64,000 bases of DNA from Hirsutella rhossiliensis (GCF_020360975.1 NW_025408670.1:4464001-4528000), one strand, 5' to 3'; counted from the stretch's first letter, positions 10,936-23,530 are shown. Program-made: numbers and translations. Notes: generated from the sequence alone by a model not told the origin.

Positions 10936-12250
10936 AATAGTTCCTAGGTATTTTCTTTTAGTCTATATCCCTTTTACTTAATAAGGTATTCTTATTACTA
11001 ACCTTATTTTCTTATATTTAGTATTTATTTTACTTTATATTCTTAATTATTATTAACTTTACATTTTTCCTATAGTTTAGCGTTTTATAGTACTAGTTCT
11101 AATAATAAGATATAAAATATTAGGTATATCTATATTATCGTTAGTAGCGAAAGTTTATAGTTAACCTTTAAAATAGTTTTCTTAACCTTAAACGGTCTAA
11201 GTTTCTTAAAATCTAATTTATTACTTAGTCGTTTTATTTTAATATTTCGTTATATAAGGTAGACTATATCTCCCTCTTAAAACATTAGTCCTTATAATCT
11301 TTTCTAATTATAGTAAGTAGATATTTATTCTTTAATAAATTAAAGTTCGTATTATATTTCTTTATATAATTTTTATAGCTAATCTACTTATAGTATTACT
11401 CGTTCTACTTATAGTCTTTATCGAGTAACCTTAAATACTTTTAGGTTATATCTATAATTAGCGTATACTAGTAAGAGCTTAGTTATTTCCGTAACTAAGC
11501 TATTATAAGCTAGTTATACTATTAATAGCTATTTAACTTAATCGTTTTATTTATACTTAATATAGTATTATAAATATTATTTAAGCGTTTAGTTAAGTCG
11601 TTCTATTTATCTATTTATTTATAGGTAATAAGCTATACTAAGCTTATATTTCGTCCTTAATTATACTATAAGAGCTTACTAAAACTTAGCTATAAATATA
11701 CTTTCTTTATTAAAGATAATCTTATTTAATAGTCTATAATTACTAATAATTATTTATAGGAATATATATACTAGCTCTTTTATATTAATTATTTCTTTAT
11801 ATAGTAAGAAATATTTATACTTTATTAGTCTATTAGTAATAATAAATATACTATTATACTTAACGTTAGTTATAGGTTCTTTTAATAATAGTAGCTTTAT
11901 AATATAGTTAAAAGCTATTAAATCCTATAGTTTTTCTAGTACTAGTAGCGGTTATAATTCTCTATATAGTTTATATCGTTTAGCTTTACTTTATATATAA
12001 AGTTTATATTCTTTAATAACTTATTATACTACTTCTTTAAGCTATAAGAAGTTATATTATTATTTAATCCGTTTTATTATTCTTTAGATTCCTTAATATC
12101 TATATATTAGATATTTATATATATCTTATATAACTTTATCTTGTAATTCTAGTAGTATCTAGATTTTACTTTTATATATTAAAACTTTTAAATATTTTAT
12201 ATTATATCCGTTTAATACTTTATATTCTTTTATTTATTTTAGGATCTTTT
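10880..12250 (-). pseudogene. A1 integrase and chromodomain, RIP-mutated
   Basis: End of pol on the minus strand, identified by colinearity with the clearer A3 copy at 61190-62560. The HHCC-type integrase zinc region is near 12060-12160, the rve core near 11500-11950 and the C-terminal domain near 11180-11450. A chromodomain at about 10930-11080 has the pattern (E)YLIKxKGYxxEENTxE. Chromodomains of this class bind methylated histone H3 lysine 9 and target integration to heterochromatin in characterised chromoviruses; here that is family knowledge, not shown. Numerous TAA/TAG at former Gln/Trp. Confidence 0.82.
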
Positions 12251-13900
12251 AATATATTAAGTCGTTAAGTTATACTTTAAATATTATATTTAGCTATTAT
12301 TACTAGTAGTTCCTATTTTCGTTAATTTTTAAGAGCTATCCTTTTACTATAGGTGCCCTTATATTATAGTTACTTCGTCGACTAAGAGTATTAGCTTAAC
12401 TATTTTCTATTCCTTTTCTATAGATTATTTTATAGTCGAATTTTAATAAATATTCGGCCTATTAGATCTATCGTCTATTTAACTATTACGTCGTTATAAA
12501 ATATAAGATATTCTTATAATCTATATAGACCTTAACTTTATATTTACTTTTAAGAAGGTAGTATTAAAATTCCTTAAAAGCTTAAATAATTATAAGGAAT
12601 TCTTTATTATAGATAGGATAATTAAGTTCTATGCTATATAGCTTCTTTAAGTAAAATATAATTAGTTATAGTCTTCCTTTATCGTCCTTTTATCCGATTT
12701 ATACTCCTAGAGTAATATCTAATATATTAGTTTTAAGTTCGATTTATTACTTTAAATTAAAGGTAGTTAAGACTAGTTCTTATATAATTATAGTCTTAAT
12801 ATATTCGAAAGCTTTATTAGCTTTATCGTCTTATATAAATCCTTTTTCCTTTTTTATTAAGTTATATAGTAGTATTATTATTTTTCTAAAATCTTTAATA
12901 AATCGTTAGTAGTAATTTATAAATCTAAGGAAACTTTATATATCCTTAACGTTCTTTAGTATTAGCTATTCTTTAACTAAGTTAATTTTATCTTATTATA
13001 TTTATATATCTCTTAATAAGATTATATATTTAAGGAAGTTTACTTTCTATAAATAGAACTTACTTTTCTTTAGTTTAACTAATAACTTTATATTTTAAAG
13101 TATATAAAGTACCTTATTAATATATTCCTTATATTCTTTTAGGGTATATAAGAGGATTAAGATATTATTTAAGTATATTACTATAAAGATATCTAAGTAT
13201 TTATATAGGATATTATTAATTATTTATTAAAAGGTAGCTAGTATATTTATAAGTCTAAATAGTATTATTAGATATTTAAATAGTCTAAATTTCGTTTTAA
13301 AAGCTATTATCTATTTATATCCCTTTTTTATATATATTTAGTTATAGTCGCTTTTAAGATTAAGGGCTATAAACTATTTTTTACTATATAGTCGATCTTA
13401 TAGTTCCGATATAAGCGGTAATAGTATTCGGTCTTTTATTATAATATCGTTTAAGCGTTTATAGTTAATAACTAGTTATAGCTTACTATTTTCTTTAAAA
13501 TAAATATAACTAAGTAGCCTACTTTAGATACTAATACTTATATATATCCCTTTTATAGATTCTCGTTAAGGTAGTCGTATAGCGTTTATAGTTACTTTTT
13601 ATTTAAGTTATAGATCTTATAGAACGTCGGCGTTATTCTATCCTTAAGATAAATTTTATAGTTTTATTAGCTATATTTAAGTAACCCTATCTTAAGTTCT
13701 TCCTTAAAGAGTTTATTATATTTTTAGTATTCTTATAGGATATTCTTTATTTTATATTATAGGCTTTATTCTTTCTTTTAAGAGCTAGTTTCTCTTAACT
13801 TAAGCTTTTTATTAATTTATTTAAGGTCTTTCCTTAAAGTAGTAATAACTCTTTAGATATTTATATTATATCCTTTATTTTATTTATATTAGATACTAAG
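12250..13900 (-). pseudogene. A1 reverse transcriptase and RNase H, RIP-mutated
   Basis: The catalytic RT box lies at about 13155-13180 (minus strand) and reads IYLNNILIL, from the Ty3 YLDDILIYS motif. It is followed by KEYKEYIN*VLYTLK, typical of the region after the box. Connection and RNase H occupy about 12300-13000, including SFRIY*DY and later YNYLIYDKELLAII-like residues near 12600. This whole block (about 12260-13885) is exactly what A3 lacks. A2 keeps only the part left of about 13045, so only A1 of the three carries the RT box. Confidence 0.83.
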
Positions 13901-13949
13901 TTATATAGCTATATTAGTTAGTATATAGGTCCTATTAGTTAATTCTATT

Positions 13950-15880
13950 ATATCTACTAGTTCGGTTACTATTCTTATTTATATTACTAAAGCCTATAAT
14001 AATTTACTTAAACCGTTATCCCTTTTATCTTATTTAATAGCTAAATTATCGTAAAACTTTACTTTCTTTTTAATCTACTAGTCTTAGAAACTTATATCTT
14101 TATTTTAATATAGCTAGCTAGTTCTTTAATTAATTAGTAGGTTACTCTCTTATAGCTATAGAAGTCTTAATATAAGGTTATATTTTTTAATATTTATAAT
14201 ATTAAAGTTAACTCGTTTATCGTAGCCCTAGATATTAATATTAAGGTAATTAATCTCTATATTAATAATTCTATTATTATAGATAAAGGCCTCTCCTTCG
14301 ATATTTATAAGTTTATATAGATCTATTATATATCTTTATATAAGTTAGTAACGATTAATAACTTTAAGTAAAACGTTATTACCTATCGCGCTATAGTTTA
14401 AAAGTATATATATATAATATCCTACGATTTAGATATCTAATACTATTTAGTCGCTATAGCTTACTATTACTATATATAGGGTCCTTAGATCTTATTATAT
14501 TATATTAGTCTATAGCCCTTTTATAGATAGTATACCTTATTTTTTACTTAGTCCTTATTTATTTTATTTAGATATTTTTCTTCGATTTATTATTAATATT
14601 ATTTCTTTATATTTTTATTATATAGTATTATATTAGGGCTTAAGAGACTAATTTCTTATAGCTAATTAAAGATTTCCTATTTCTTAACGCTATATCGTTT
14701 ATATTATACTACTTTATAGTTAATTATATACTATACTTCGTAATTCTATTTATTTTTATACTAAGGTTAAGTTTTTATTTAGCGTCTTTTTATTTTTTAT
14801 ATAGTATTTCTATATTAATTCTTCCTTAGTTAAATATAGCTTATAGCCTTTATATATATTACTAATAATCTTTTAGTATACCGTTATATCGTTTATATTA
14901 TACTTATACCTTTTTATATTTATAAACTCTATAGTTTAGGTATATATATTTATTATAATCTTCTTTATTATATTTAACTTATTATATAAGTATTTAAAAT
15001 ATTAAGGGTTTAGATACCTTAAAGTAAGTAGCGTTATACTATTCTTTTATTTTAGCGTATTTATAGATTTTATATATCTTTAAAAGATATCTTATTAATA
15101 AACTATAATTATTATAGTATTTAAGTAGTATAATATAATTAGTTTCTAATAATATAACTTAGTTATTTAGGTAGCGTTAATCGATTTTCTAGTAGTCTAG
15201 TTCTATACTTAGGTAGGGTTTCGAAAGTACTTATCCTTCGAACTTAACTAAGAAAGTATCGTATTATACCTTTATCTAAAAGTATATTATATAATCTAAG
15301 TAAACGTATAATATCTATAAAATATACTTATAGTACTTATAAGTAAGTAGTATTTATAGATCGTTTTTAAATTCTCCTTATAGTTACTATTTTTATTATA
15401 AAGCTATAAAGGTATTAACTATAGCGATAGCTATAATATAATCTCCTTTATATAGTACTAGTTAATATTAAATTAATATAGCTTATTAGTTTTCTATAAG
15501 AATTTAAGGTATTTATTAGGTTTTAATTTTAAGTATTTCTTTAAATTCTTCGAAGTATAGAGCGTATTCTTTAATCGTAGTATTTTCCCTTAATAATAAG
15601 GGTAGTAATATAAGTTTATTCTTATCTTCCGTTTATCTAAGTATTTCTTATTCTTTAAAGCTTATATCGTCGATACTTTATTAGTTCTCTTTAAGTTATT
15701 ATCTAAGTTTCGTAAGTATAAGGGCTATATTTATATCTTTTTTATTATATTATTTATAAACTACCTATTATTATTATTGATTTTTATTTTATATATCTTC
15801 CTAGAATCGTTTACCGTTCTTCCTAATCTAGTTTTTAAAGAATCCTTTAAGATAAGGGTATTTTAGTTCTATAAATTTAA
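13950..15880 (-). pseudogene. A1 protease and unusually long gag-protease linker, RIP-mutated
   Basis: A retropepsin-like domain at about 14107-14427 (minus strand) reads INYLDINIQGY...VNF.IINIKKYNLILRL, matching the A3 copy, where the end reads DLILGLLKLQE (from the DxILGxxWL signature). Between the gag zinc knuckle (near 15900) and this protease lie about 1.4 kb, some 450 codons, with no domain I recognise. It is basic, Gln/Asn/Lys/Tyr-rich after RIP and colinear in A3, so it is part of the element rather than an insertion. Confidence 0.65.
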
Positions 15881-17060
15881 CTTATTTTTATATTTTAAGA
15901 TCCCTTTATTATATTATTATAAGGGTCTTCTTTAATAGCTTTAGGAACTATCTAGTACTGTTTTTATCGCTAAAGTATACTATATATTTATCGTTATAGT
16001 ATATAGTCTAACTAAGGAGTTTATACTTTAGTTCCTATTTATTAATAGCGTTTAGGTATTTCTTACCTTTTAGGGCTAGTACCTAATAGGTTTTCTTCTC
16101 CTTATAAGGTTATCTATATTCTTTAAAGTAATATCTAGGTTTCCTATAGTTAAAATACTTTCCTTTACTTTTTTATATTATATTTAGATCTATCCTACCT
16201 AGGTTAGTTATATAGGTATAGGTAATAGGAGTTTCGCGCTTTTTTTTATAGTTAGCGCGTCGGTTAAAGTTATTCTTATAAGAAGGGTTTTAATTTCCTC
16301 TTCCTTATTTCTTTTCTTAGTATTACGTATACTATCTATCGTCGATTTATACTACTATAGTAATATAGTCTAAGAGGTTATTAAGTCGATTTTCCTTATA
16401 AAGTTTATCCTTAACTTCTTTTTTAAGCTTATTATAGAATTATAATATAAAGGGTTTATTATCCTAATTAAGCTTTAAGGTAATTTAATAGAACTTCGTA
16501 GTATAATCTAATACTAAGATCCTTTATTAAAGTTCTTAGAGTTTCTATTTAGCTTCTTATTCCTTATTAGTTATTTTAAATACCTTTATAATAGCTTCTT
16601 TAAATCCTTAGAAACTAGTAAAGACTTTATTTATTTCGTTATCTTATTACGTTAGTTAGTTATTAAGAAAGTCCCTTATAATAGGTCTAAACTAAGCGAG
16701 TACTATTTTAGATAAATAATTTCCTACGTAGAGTACCTTTTTAACTAGGTCTAAGAGTTTAGTAAAGTAAAACCGGTAATAAGCCTTAAGTTAGGTAAGA
16801 AAGTCTCGAAGCGTACTATAAGTACTATTAAATAGTCCTAGCTATTTTAGTTTAATTACTTTTCTAAGGTCCCTAACTTATCTATTACCTCTTTTATTCT
16901 TAAGTAACTATACCTTATATTAAAGGGTAATAATCTCGCGTATTATATCTTAAGGTAATATAGTAGCTCTAAAGTTAGTTAATCTAGCTTACTATATAGG
17001 TATATTAATAGTTACGATATTACTTAGAGTAACGCGGTATTATACTAAATAAGAGCTTTT
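15880..17060 (-). pseudogene. A1 gag, RIP-mutated
   Basis: Colinear with A3 58003-59160, where the reading is clearer: a short N-terminal coiled coil (IDKLRTLEKQLN), a Ty3-type retro-gag domain (FDGT...F..QLKAYY..YP-like), then a basic region and a single CCHC-type zinc knuckle in which the Cys codons are now Tyr or Ser (YFNYRKPRYYFKE-like). No ATG remains. Gag starts within about 150 bp of the 5' LTR end at 17065. Confidence 0.68.
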
Positions 17061-17064
17061 AACG

Positions 17065-17548
17065 TATAATAACTAGCGTTATTCCTAAGGGATAAACCTA
17101 TTAAGGGGTTTATATTAATAGATATAATAAGGCGTAGTTTAAGTAAAAATAAGTATATTACGTTAGTAATTAGTTAGAGGTTATAGACTATAGACTATAA
17201 CTAGGTAATTAAGTAATCGGAATTAAAGATAAGATTATAATAGAGATCGTAATAATTATAATATTAAAAGCTATTAAGCTATCTATTTAAAGGAGTGTTC
17301 CGTTCCTTCCTTATATATCTTAAGAGCTTCCTTAGATCGCCGAGAGCGCTAGGTAATCTTATTATCTAAGAGCGCTAGAGCACTAGAGCGATCCTACGAT
17401 CCTAGCTATAGAGCGTTAAAGCGCTAAAGTAACCTATCGCTCTAAACTTAATTAGCCTATTAGTCTATTTAATATTCCTTGCTCCCTATATTATATAACC
17501 TTATAATATATATTAGTCCCTATAGTTTACTATACTATAGTTATAATA
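17065..17548 (-). repeat. 5' LTR of A1 (484 bp) with a non-homologous U3
   Basis: From 17065 to about 17297 it aligns with all other A-family LTRs. From there to about 17525 the sequence is unrelated to them and contains clustered AGAGCGCTAG-type words. It then ends with ACTATAGTTATAATA (17534-17548), the same end as the 9704 and 49879 LTRs. So the middle/U3 part was replaced while both ends are conserved. The adjoining internal sequence (GAGCTTTTAACG) matches that of A3 at 58003-58014 in reverse complement. Confidence 0.72.
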
Positions 17549-17770
17549 TTACATTATAAAGTAAGCTTATAACCTAGCTATATAAGATAACCTTATTAAT
17601 ATAAGCTTTAGCTTAAGGGCCTTAAGCTATATTTAGCTTTATATATAGCTCTTTTAGCTTTTTAAAGGCTTAGTAGCCATTATAAGACTTAATTATAACT
17701 TAAAAAGAAAGAAAGCTAGCTAAGTGCTTTTATAGGCTTTAAAGCTTAAGGCTTTTATTATAATAATAAT

Positions 17771-18143
17771 ATTACGAAAAAGATATAGCCGCCTATTAGA
17801 TATAAGCGATAGCGTTAATTAACGTATATAGTATACGCGATATACCCCCTTAGGGATATCGGGTTAATTCGTTCTAGGATACCTAGATATCCTAGACTAT
17901 AGCGGGAATTTTTATATAGGTAGGCCTTATACTAAAACCGCGCTTAATTGCGCTAGCGGGACTCGAACTACGGGCTTTTTAGGTAGTACGCGCTAGGCTA
18001 GCTAGAAGAAGTATATACGTAGTTACCGGGAAGTTCCTAGAGGGGTAACCCCTCCGCCTAGGCTTATAACTATTACGAAAAAGATATAGCCGCCTATTAA
18101 ATATAAGCGATAGCGTTAATTAACGTATATAGTATACGCGATA
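17771..18143. repeat. 72-bp direct repeat, 301 bp apart
   Basis: 17771-17842 and 18072-18143 are the same 72 bases with a single visible difference (CTATTAGATA versus CTATTAAATA). Each begins ATTACGAAAAAGATATAGCC and ends GTATACGCGATA. The 229 bp between them carry the tRNA-like fragment and a 7-bp hairpin GAGGGGT-A-ACCCCTC near 18040. It could be a tandem duplication with a partial second unit, or repeats flanking an insertion. Confidence 0.85.
17949..18012 (-). other. tRNA-like fragment (B-box and 3' part)
   Basis: On the minus strand the sequence contains GTTCGAGTCCCGC, a good RNA polymerase III B-box and T-loop (TTCGAGT), followed by TAGCGCA in the place of the acceptor 3' strand. Upstream, TAGCCTAGCGCG could be a degraded A-box. 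I could not fold a complete cloverleaf: the T-stem pairs poorly and the 5' acceptor strand is not evident. It is a tRNA relic or the head of a tRNA-derived SINE, not a working tRNA gene. Confidence 0.4.
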
Positions 18144-18849
18144 AATAAAGGTCCTTAAGCCCTTAGCTAAGAAGTAATACTAATACCTCTTAGCTAGCTT
18201 AGCTAGCTTAAAAGACTTTAGGCTATAGCCCTTAGCCTTTAATACTAATAGCTTTAAAAGGTACCTTAAGGGGTCTTTAAAAGAGACTAATACTTACTCT
18301 TTCTATAAAATAAGCTTAGAAAATAAGCTAATTAAGGTATAGTATAAGAACCTAGGGCCCTAAATTAAAGTAGCTAATATAGAGCTATTTATAATACTAA
18401 GGGTCTTAAAGGACTTAGCTAAGAAGCCTTTAACCTTAAGGCTTAGCTCCCTTAACCCTCTTATAAAGGCTTATATCTATATAAATAGCTAAGCTACTTT
18501 AAGGAAGATTTTAGGTTTCTTAGACCTAGCTATATATATTAAAAGGCTCCTATTTAGCTTATAAGCCTTTTATAATATATAGCTATAATACTAAAAAAAC
18601 TTCTCGCGAAACTAATATACGCTTATAGCGGGTATATATCGCGATTAAAATACTAATTAATATTAAGAATTAATTTAATAGTATTAATTACCCTTCGTAA
18701 TAATACTACGCTAAGGCTAAGGGGTAGGTAAACGTAGTAGCGGCCCTCGATATACCGGGCTCGATTAAAGCGCGTAACGTAAAAAGACGCTACTTAAATT
18801 TATATACCTTAATAAAGCGAGTTAATAAACCTAAAGTAGCGATATAATA

Positions 18850-20090
18850 CCGGCCTAGGCGCCGAGCGACCGTATAGAAAAAGCAGTATATAATAAACTC
18901 GCGGGCTTTATCCTAAGCGTATAGTTTAATAGGGTATAGGCAATAGTCGAACGGCTCTCTAGGGCGAAGAGCTACGCCGGTAGCGCGTTATCGGCGGTGC
19001 TCTACGCGGATAAGAGCTTTAAGACGATAATCTAGGATATAATTAAGGAGGTAGTTAAGGAAGAACTCCGCCTAGGCATCGCTTTAGGCCTAGGGGGCCC
19101 TAAGCGAACCTAGGCCGCGGTCGTAGCCGAGACTAAGGGACTAACCTAATATAAAGCTATAGTAAAATAGGTCCTACCGCGCTATAAACACGAGATTATT
19201 ATAGTCCTTACTAAGGCACCGCCCGAAATCCTAAGCCGCGAACTAAAGGATATAGTAAAGGCGGTAAATATAGCCTTAAAAGCTACGAGCGCTATAGCGG
19301 CGAGGCGCCTCTAAAGTAAAGATATCGCGGTTATATTTAATACTATAGTAAGAGCCTATTAAAGGGACTAAGGCTAGGTTAAGGCTATATTTAGACTAAA
19401 GGCTATAATCTCCTATTATACGTATACGGTAGTTATAAAGAACGTCCTTTTAAGGGTAGCGATAGTAAATAGGGAGCGATTACTCTATAAGATTATAAAG
19501 GCGAATAAAGTTAAGGTCCTCTAGGCCTAGGCGCTATACCCCCGATCTAAGATATTAACGGCGATAACTATACTTATTAAGGTTAGTAGCCTAAAAGAAG
19601 CTAATAGGCTCTATAACCTAGGCCTAGTCCTTAAAGTATAGATCTTTTAATATAAACCCTATAATAAGTCGGTTTAACTATAAAGGTACTATAACTACTA
19701 TAGATATAGCTATATCGCTAAGCGATATATATCGATATAACTTTATAGCTAATATAGGAGTATAGTATATAATAAAGGTAAGGATAAATATAAGGCTAAG
19801 AAGGGCGAAATCCCTTATAACTATATCTTATACTAAGGGGACTACCTATTATAGACCTAGACCTACCTTATAGCGAATAAAGCCTAGGAAAAGGCGAGGG
19901 AAAACTACCTACGTTAACCTTAATAGTTCGCGAATACTTAGACGTACGCCGAGTAATAGGTACTCCCTACCGTTAAAACTTAAGGCGTTCTTAAATTAAC
20001 TATAGTCTAGAAGTAGGGACTAAGTAGACCACGCTAGGATAAGAGGTTAAGCTCGAGATACCCGCCGGCTAGTAAGGCTAAGGAGGCCGA
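18850..20090 (+). pseudogene. LINE ORF1 (gag-like, CCHC zinc knuckles), copy 1
   Basis: Nucleic-acid-binding protein of the LINE. A first knuckle at 19687-19728 reads YYNYYRYSYIAKRY, from an original CYNCxRYGHIAKRC. Two further Cys-rich knuckles follow at about 19740-19790 (SQYRSIVYNKGKDK) and 19815-19870 (ILY*GDYLL*T). The N-terminal 250 codons are charged with several helical stretches. Three knuckles at the C-terminus of ORF1 are usual for Tad1/I-group LINEs. No start codon survives; the start given is where coding character begins. Confidence 0.75.
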
Positions 20091-20109
20091 ACTAAGTATA
20101 AATAACATT

Positions 20110-23100
20110 CGTAGGTATAGTAGATAGAGAAGCGCTAGGAGATAGAGCGCCTCCCTCTTTATATAAACGACCCCTTTTACCTTAACCCTACTTATATATA
20201 ACTAAAAGTACTATTTTAGAATATATAAAAGAGATATAAGCTAGCTTAGTTAGCGCTTTACTACTAAGCTAGCTTTAACTTAATAGTACTATAGGAAGTA
20301 GAAGCTATACTAAGGGCCCTTAAAGCAGCGCCTTATAGCCTAGTCTATAGGGAGGGGAGGTACGCGCTATATATATATAAAAAGCTTAGGCTAGGGACTT
20401 AGTCGCCCTAGTTTAGACTAAACTAAAGCGAGGTAATTTTTAGGGATAGTACTAGACTATAGGCAATTTACTTACTACTAAGGGCCGCGAGGGTAAGAGC
20501 GCTACGCGACCTAAGCGTAATTAAACTAAAGTACCTTATAGTAATAGTAAGGGACTTTAATATCTATTACCTACCCTAAGATAAATATAATAGAACCTTA
20601 GATAGCGCGATATAACTTATATAAAAGGCAATAAGGCTATAACTTAAACTCGCTACCTTAAGAGGGGAGTATATAAGATTCTTTTATAGCTAAAGGGATA
20701 GTACTATCGACCTAGCTTAAGTAACGCTAGAGACTAGAATATAGTATACCGGGCCCGACCTAGACCTAACTAGGTTAGACTATATCCCCTAAACTATTAT
20801 ACTATAGGTCGATACTTAGGCCTAGGTACTTAAACCGGCCCTAAGGTAGAAAGAAGTAGAAGTAAAGCTAGTTAAAGCTAAGACTACGTTTTAGCTAAGA
20901 CTATACTAGCTAATACTTTAAATACTTAAGGATATTAATAAGGACCTAGACTATATCTTTACTACTTTAGTATAGATTATAATAGCTATAGTTTTATACT
21001 AAGGGCGAGCATTACCTAAGGGCAATATATAGTTTACCTTAGAGGTAAGGAGGGCGATAAGGGAGGCTAAGAGGGCAAGGAGTAAGTATAAGTAGGAAAG
21101 AAATAAGGCGAACTAAAAAGACTTATATAAGGCGTCTATAGCTTAAAAGTAAACTATCCGCGAAGTAAGGAGGGCTTACTAGCGCGAGTTCTTAGAGGAA
21201 TTTAGCGCCGATAATACTAAGCTTTAGAATATAGAGAGGTAGGTAAGACTCTATAGTAGGCTACTACCGGAACCGACCTATATCCTACTACTAGTTAAGG
21301 AAGGTAAGGACTAATTAATAGAAACCTTTAAAGGGAAGGCCTAGCTACTAGCTATTAGGTTTTTCCTACTAAAGGCCGGTATAACCTAAGGGCTACCCTA
21401 GCTTATAGCTAAGGCGACCTTTATAGTTAACTAATAGATCCGGCTAGCTAACGTTATAAGGGCGCTAGGTAAGATAGTAAGCTAGAAAGTAGTAAGTTTA
21501 GACGGCGTCCCCTTAAGGTTTATTAAGAAGTATAGCCTAGCCTTAGTTTAGCGATTAGCTATAATCTTTAACGCCTATACCTAACTCTTATATTTCCTAG
21601 GTTAGTTCTATAGCGCGAATATAGTAGTTATTTAAAAGCTAGGTAAGAGGCTAGACGCTTACTATATAGTAGGGGGTTAAAGACTAATCTCCCTCCTACC
21701 TATAGTAGGAAAAGTACTTAAGTAGATACTAGCTTAGAGGATCGCGGGAGTAGTAGAAGCGAACGGTATCCTATTAAATAGATAAATAGGGAATAGGAGG
21801 GAACGCTTTACGGAGGTAGCGATCCTATTAGTAATAAAACTAGTATACGCGACGTAGGCCTAGAGGAGTATTATATTATTCTTATAGCTAGATATTAAGG
21901 GCGTATTTAATATAGTTAACTATAATAAGCTTATAAGGGAACTAAAGCTTAAGGGATACCTTAGGTAGCTTATAAGCTTAATACTAAGCTTTATAAGCAA
22001 TAAGAGATCGACCCTTTACTTTAATAAGAAGACCTTAAAGCTAACTTAAGTGCTAATAAGAGTCCTTTAAGGCTCCCCCTTATCTATAATCTTATTTCTA
22101 TACTATATAACCCCCTTATATAAAAGGCTTAGTATAATATATAGTATTTATACTATTAGCTTTACTAACGATATAAATATAGTTAGTATTAAACCTAACG
22201 AGGCTATTATAGTAGTACGCTTAAAGGAAGCTTAGAAGGTATATATAAAATAAGCGACTAAGCTTATAGTTACTTTTAAACTATTAAAGAGTAAATTACT
22301 ATACTTTATATAAAGGAGATAAGCGATAATAACGCTAGTCCGCTTTAGGGCTAACGTAGTAACCTTAGTCTAAGAGGCCCGCCTATTAAGGGTTTAGGAA
22401 TACTAGAAACTACGCTAAAAGGCATACTTAAAATAACTCTAAGCAAAGTTAAAGCGCTAAACTATAGCCCTAACTAAGCTCACGGCGTTTATATAAGGCT
22501 ATACCCTACTACGCGCTAAGGAAGTCTATAGTAAGGTAATTTAGTCCTTAATCTCTTATACTATAGTTATATTTTATAAGATAACGCCTATAAGGGGGAA
22601 ACTACGCGGAATCGCGTAAGACCTTACCTAGGACTAGTTAGCTTACCTCTAGGTAATAATAGGTACTTACCGCGCGACCTTAGTCTATTAAGTCGAAGTA
22701 GAGGTATAGGTGCCCTTAATTAACCTCTACCTAAACTAAAGAATAATAGATACCCTTTAAAGGCTAGAAGACTTAAGGCTCCTAGGCTAAATCTAATACG
22801 CGTTTAACGTAGTCGCGGGTATACTTAAAAGGAGGCGATGCTAAAGAGAGGGTAGACCCCTAGCGGCACTACCTTTAAGTAGACCCCCCCTCGTAGAGGA
22901 GATAAGGGGGGTCTAGAGCTAAATAGGAATAGACGACCTCCTAGATAAAGCTAAGTCGCTTAAAAGGCCAAATAAGGAATAGGCCGCTTAATAAAACGCT
23001 AAGGAAGACGCGATCTAATAATACTAAACTACCCTTTACCCCGCTAACTTCCTATCTTAGTTTAATAAAGCGATAATACTAGACTATTACGAGGGCCTCC

Positions 23101-23530
23101 TTAAGTATATTAGTATAGTAATTACCTAGATATATATAGGAAAGATCGGGCTTAATAACTTCCTTTTTAACTAATAGGTCTTTAGCGTAGTTTTACTAAT
23201 ATATACCTATAGATAAAGATAGGATACTATTTACTATATAATAATTAACTATTTACTAATAGTAAAGGTAAGGGAGTCTTTCTTAATATAGGCTTAGGAT
23301 ATAGGTAATATAAGAGCGGGCCTTTAAGGGAAAAGGATAGCGGCGCTACTAGCGTAATAGTTCCTCCGCTTAAGTAGGCTCTACTAGTTCGACCTAGCTT
23401 AGAGGCTATATATAGATATACTAGATAATAAAACCGGGGTCGCGCTAGGGATAAAGCGGCCCTAACTAAGACTACCTTAGCTAACTACCTCCTTTATTAA
23501 AGTAACCTAAAAAGGGAGAGGACTTATAAT
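20110..23530 (+). pseudogene. LINE ORF2 (endonuclease and reverse transcriptase), copy 1
   Basis: Endonuclease at about 20200-20850: STIDLA*VTL near 20700, then a region around DLTRLDYIP (from GSDHxP), as in APE-type LINE endonucleases. RT at about 21330-22330 shows the LINE blocks in order: ISLLPIVGKVLKQILAQRI (21690-21745), NRRERFTEVAI (21790), FLQLDIKGVFNIVNY (21878-21920), VLQGSPLS (22060-22082) and FTND (22161-22172, from FADD). The C-terminal part, with IYIGKIGLNNFLF near 23135-23170 and a Cys/His-type end, is LINE-like; no RNase H motif was seen. Former Trp/Gln codons are stops. Confidence 0.88.

Larger units (their letters stand above)
9704..17548 (-). mobile_element. Chromovirus A1 (Ty3/Gypsy with chromodomain), RIPed, LTR-bounded
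   Basis: Reading right to left: LTR (17065-17548), gag, long linker, protease, RT, RNase H, integrase, chromodomain, a convergent plus-strand ORF, polypurine tract (minus-strand ACTAAAAGGAAGGGATAT, ending near 10180) and LTR (9704-10173). Related elements are A2 (49879-53220) and A3 (57553-63770). The two LTRs share the R/U5-side half but not the U3 half, and the flanks (TATTT at 9699-9703, TTACA at 17549-17553) do not match as a TSD, so this may be a recombinant. The body is otherwise complete. Confidence 0.85.
17549..18587. other. RIPed spacer with direct repeat and tRNA-like fragment
   Basis: About 1 kb between A1 and LINE copy 1. It contains the 72-bp direct repeat and tRNA-like piece listed separately. 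The part at 18200-18587 has one plus frame with few stops (segments such as PLTLRLSSLNPLIKAY near 18430), and a low-stop frame resumes after the LINE at 25944-26280. This could be one decayed ORF split by the LINE, but I recognise no family and low stop density in AT-rich DNA is weak evidence. Confidence 0.4.

Noticed and set aside
17949..18012. Functional tRNA gene
   Set aside because: Only the B-box/T-loop and a 3' acceptor-like strand are convincing; no full cloverleaf or clear anticodon arm could be built.
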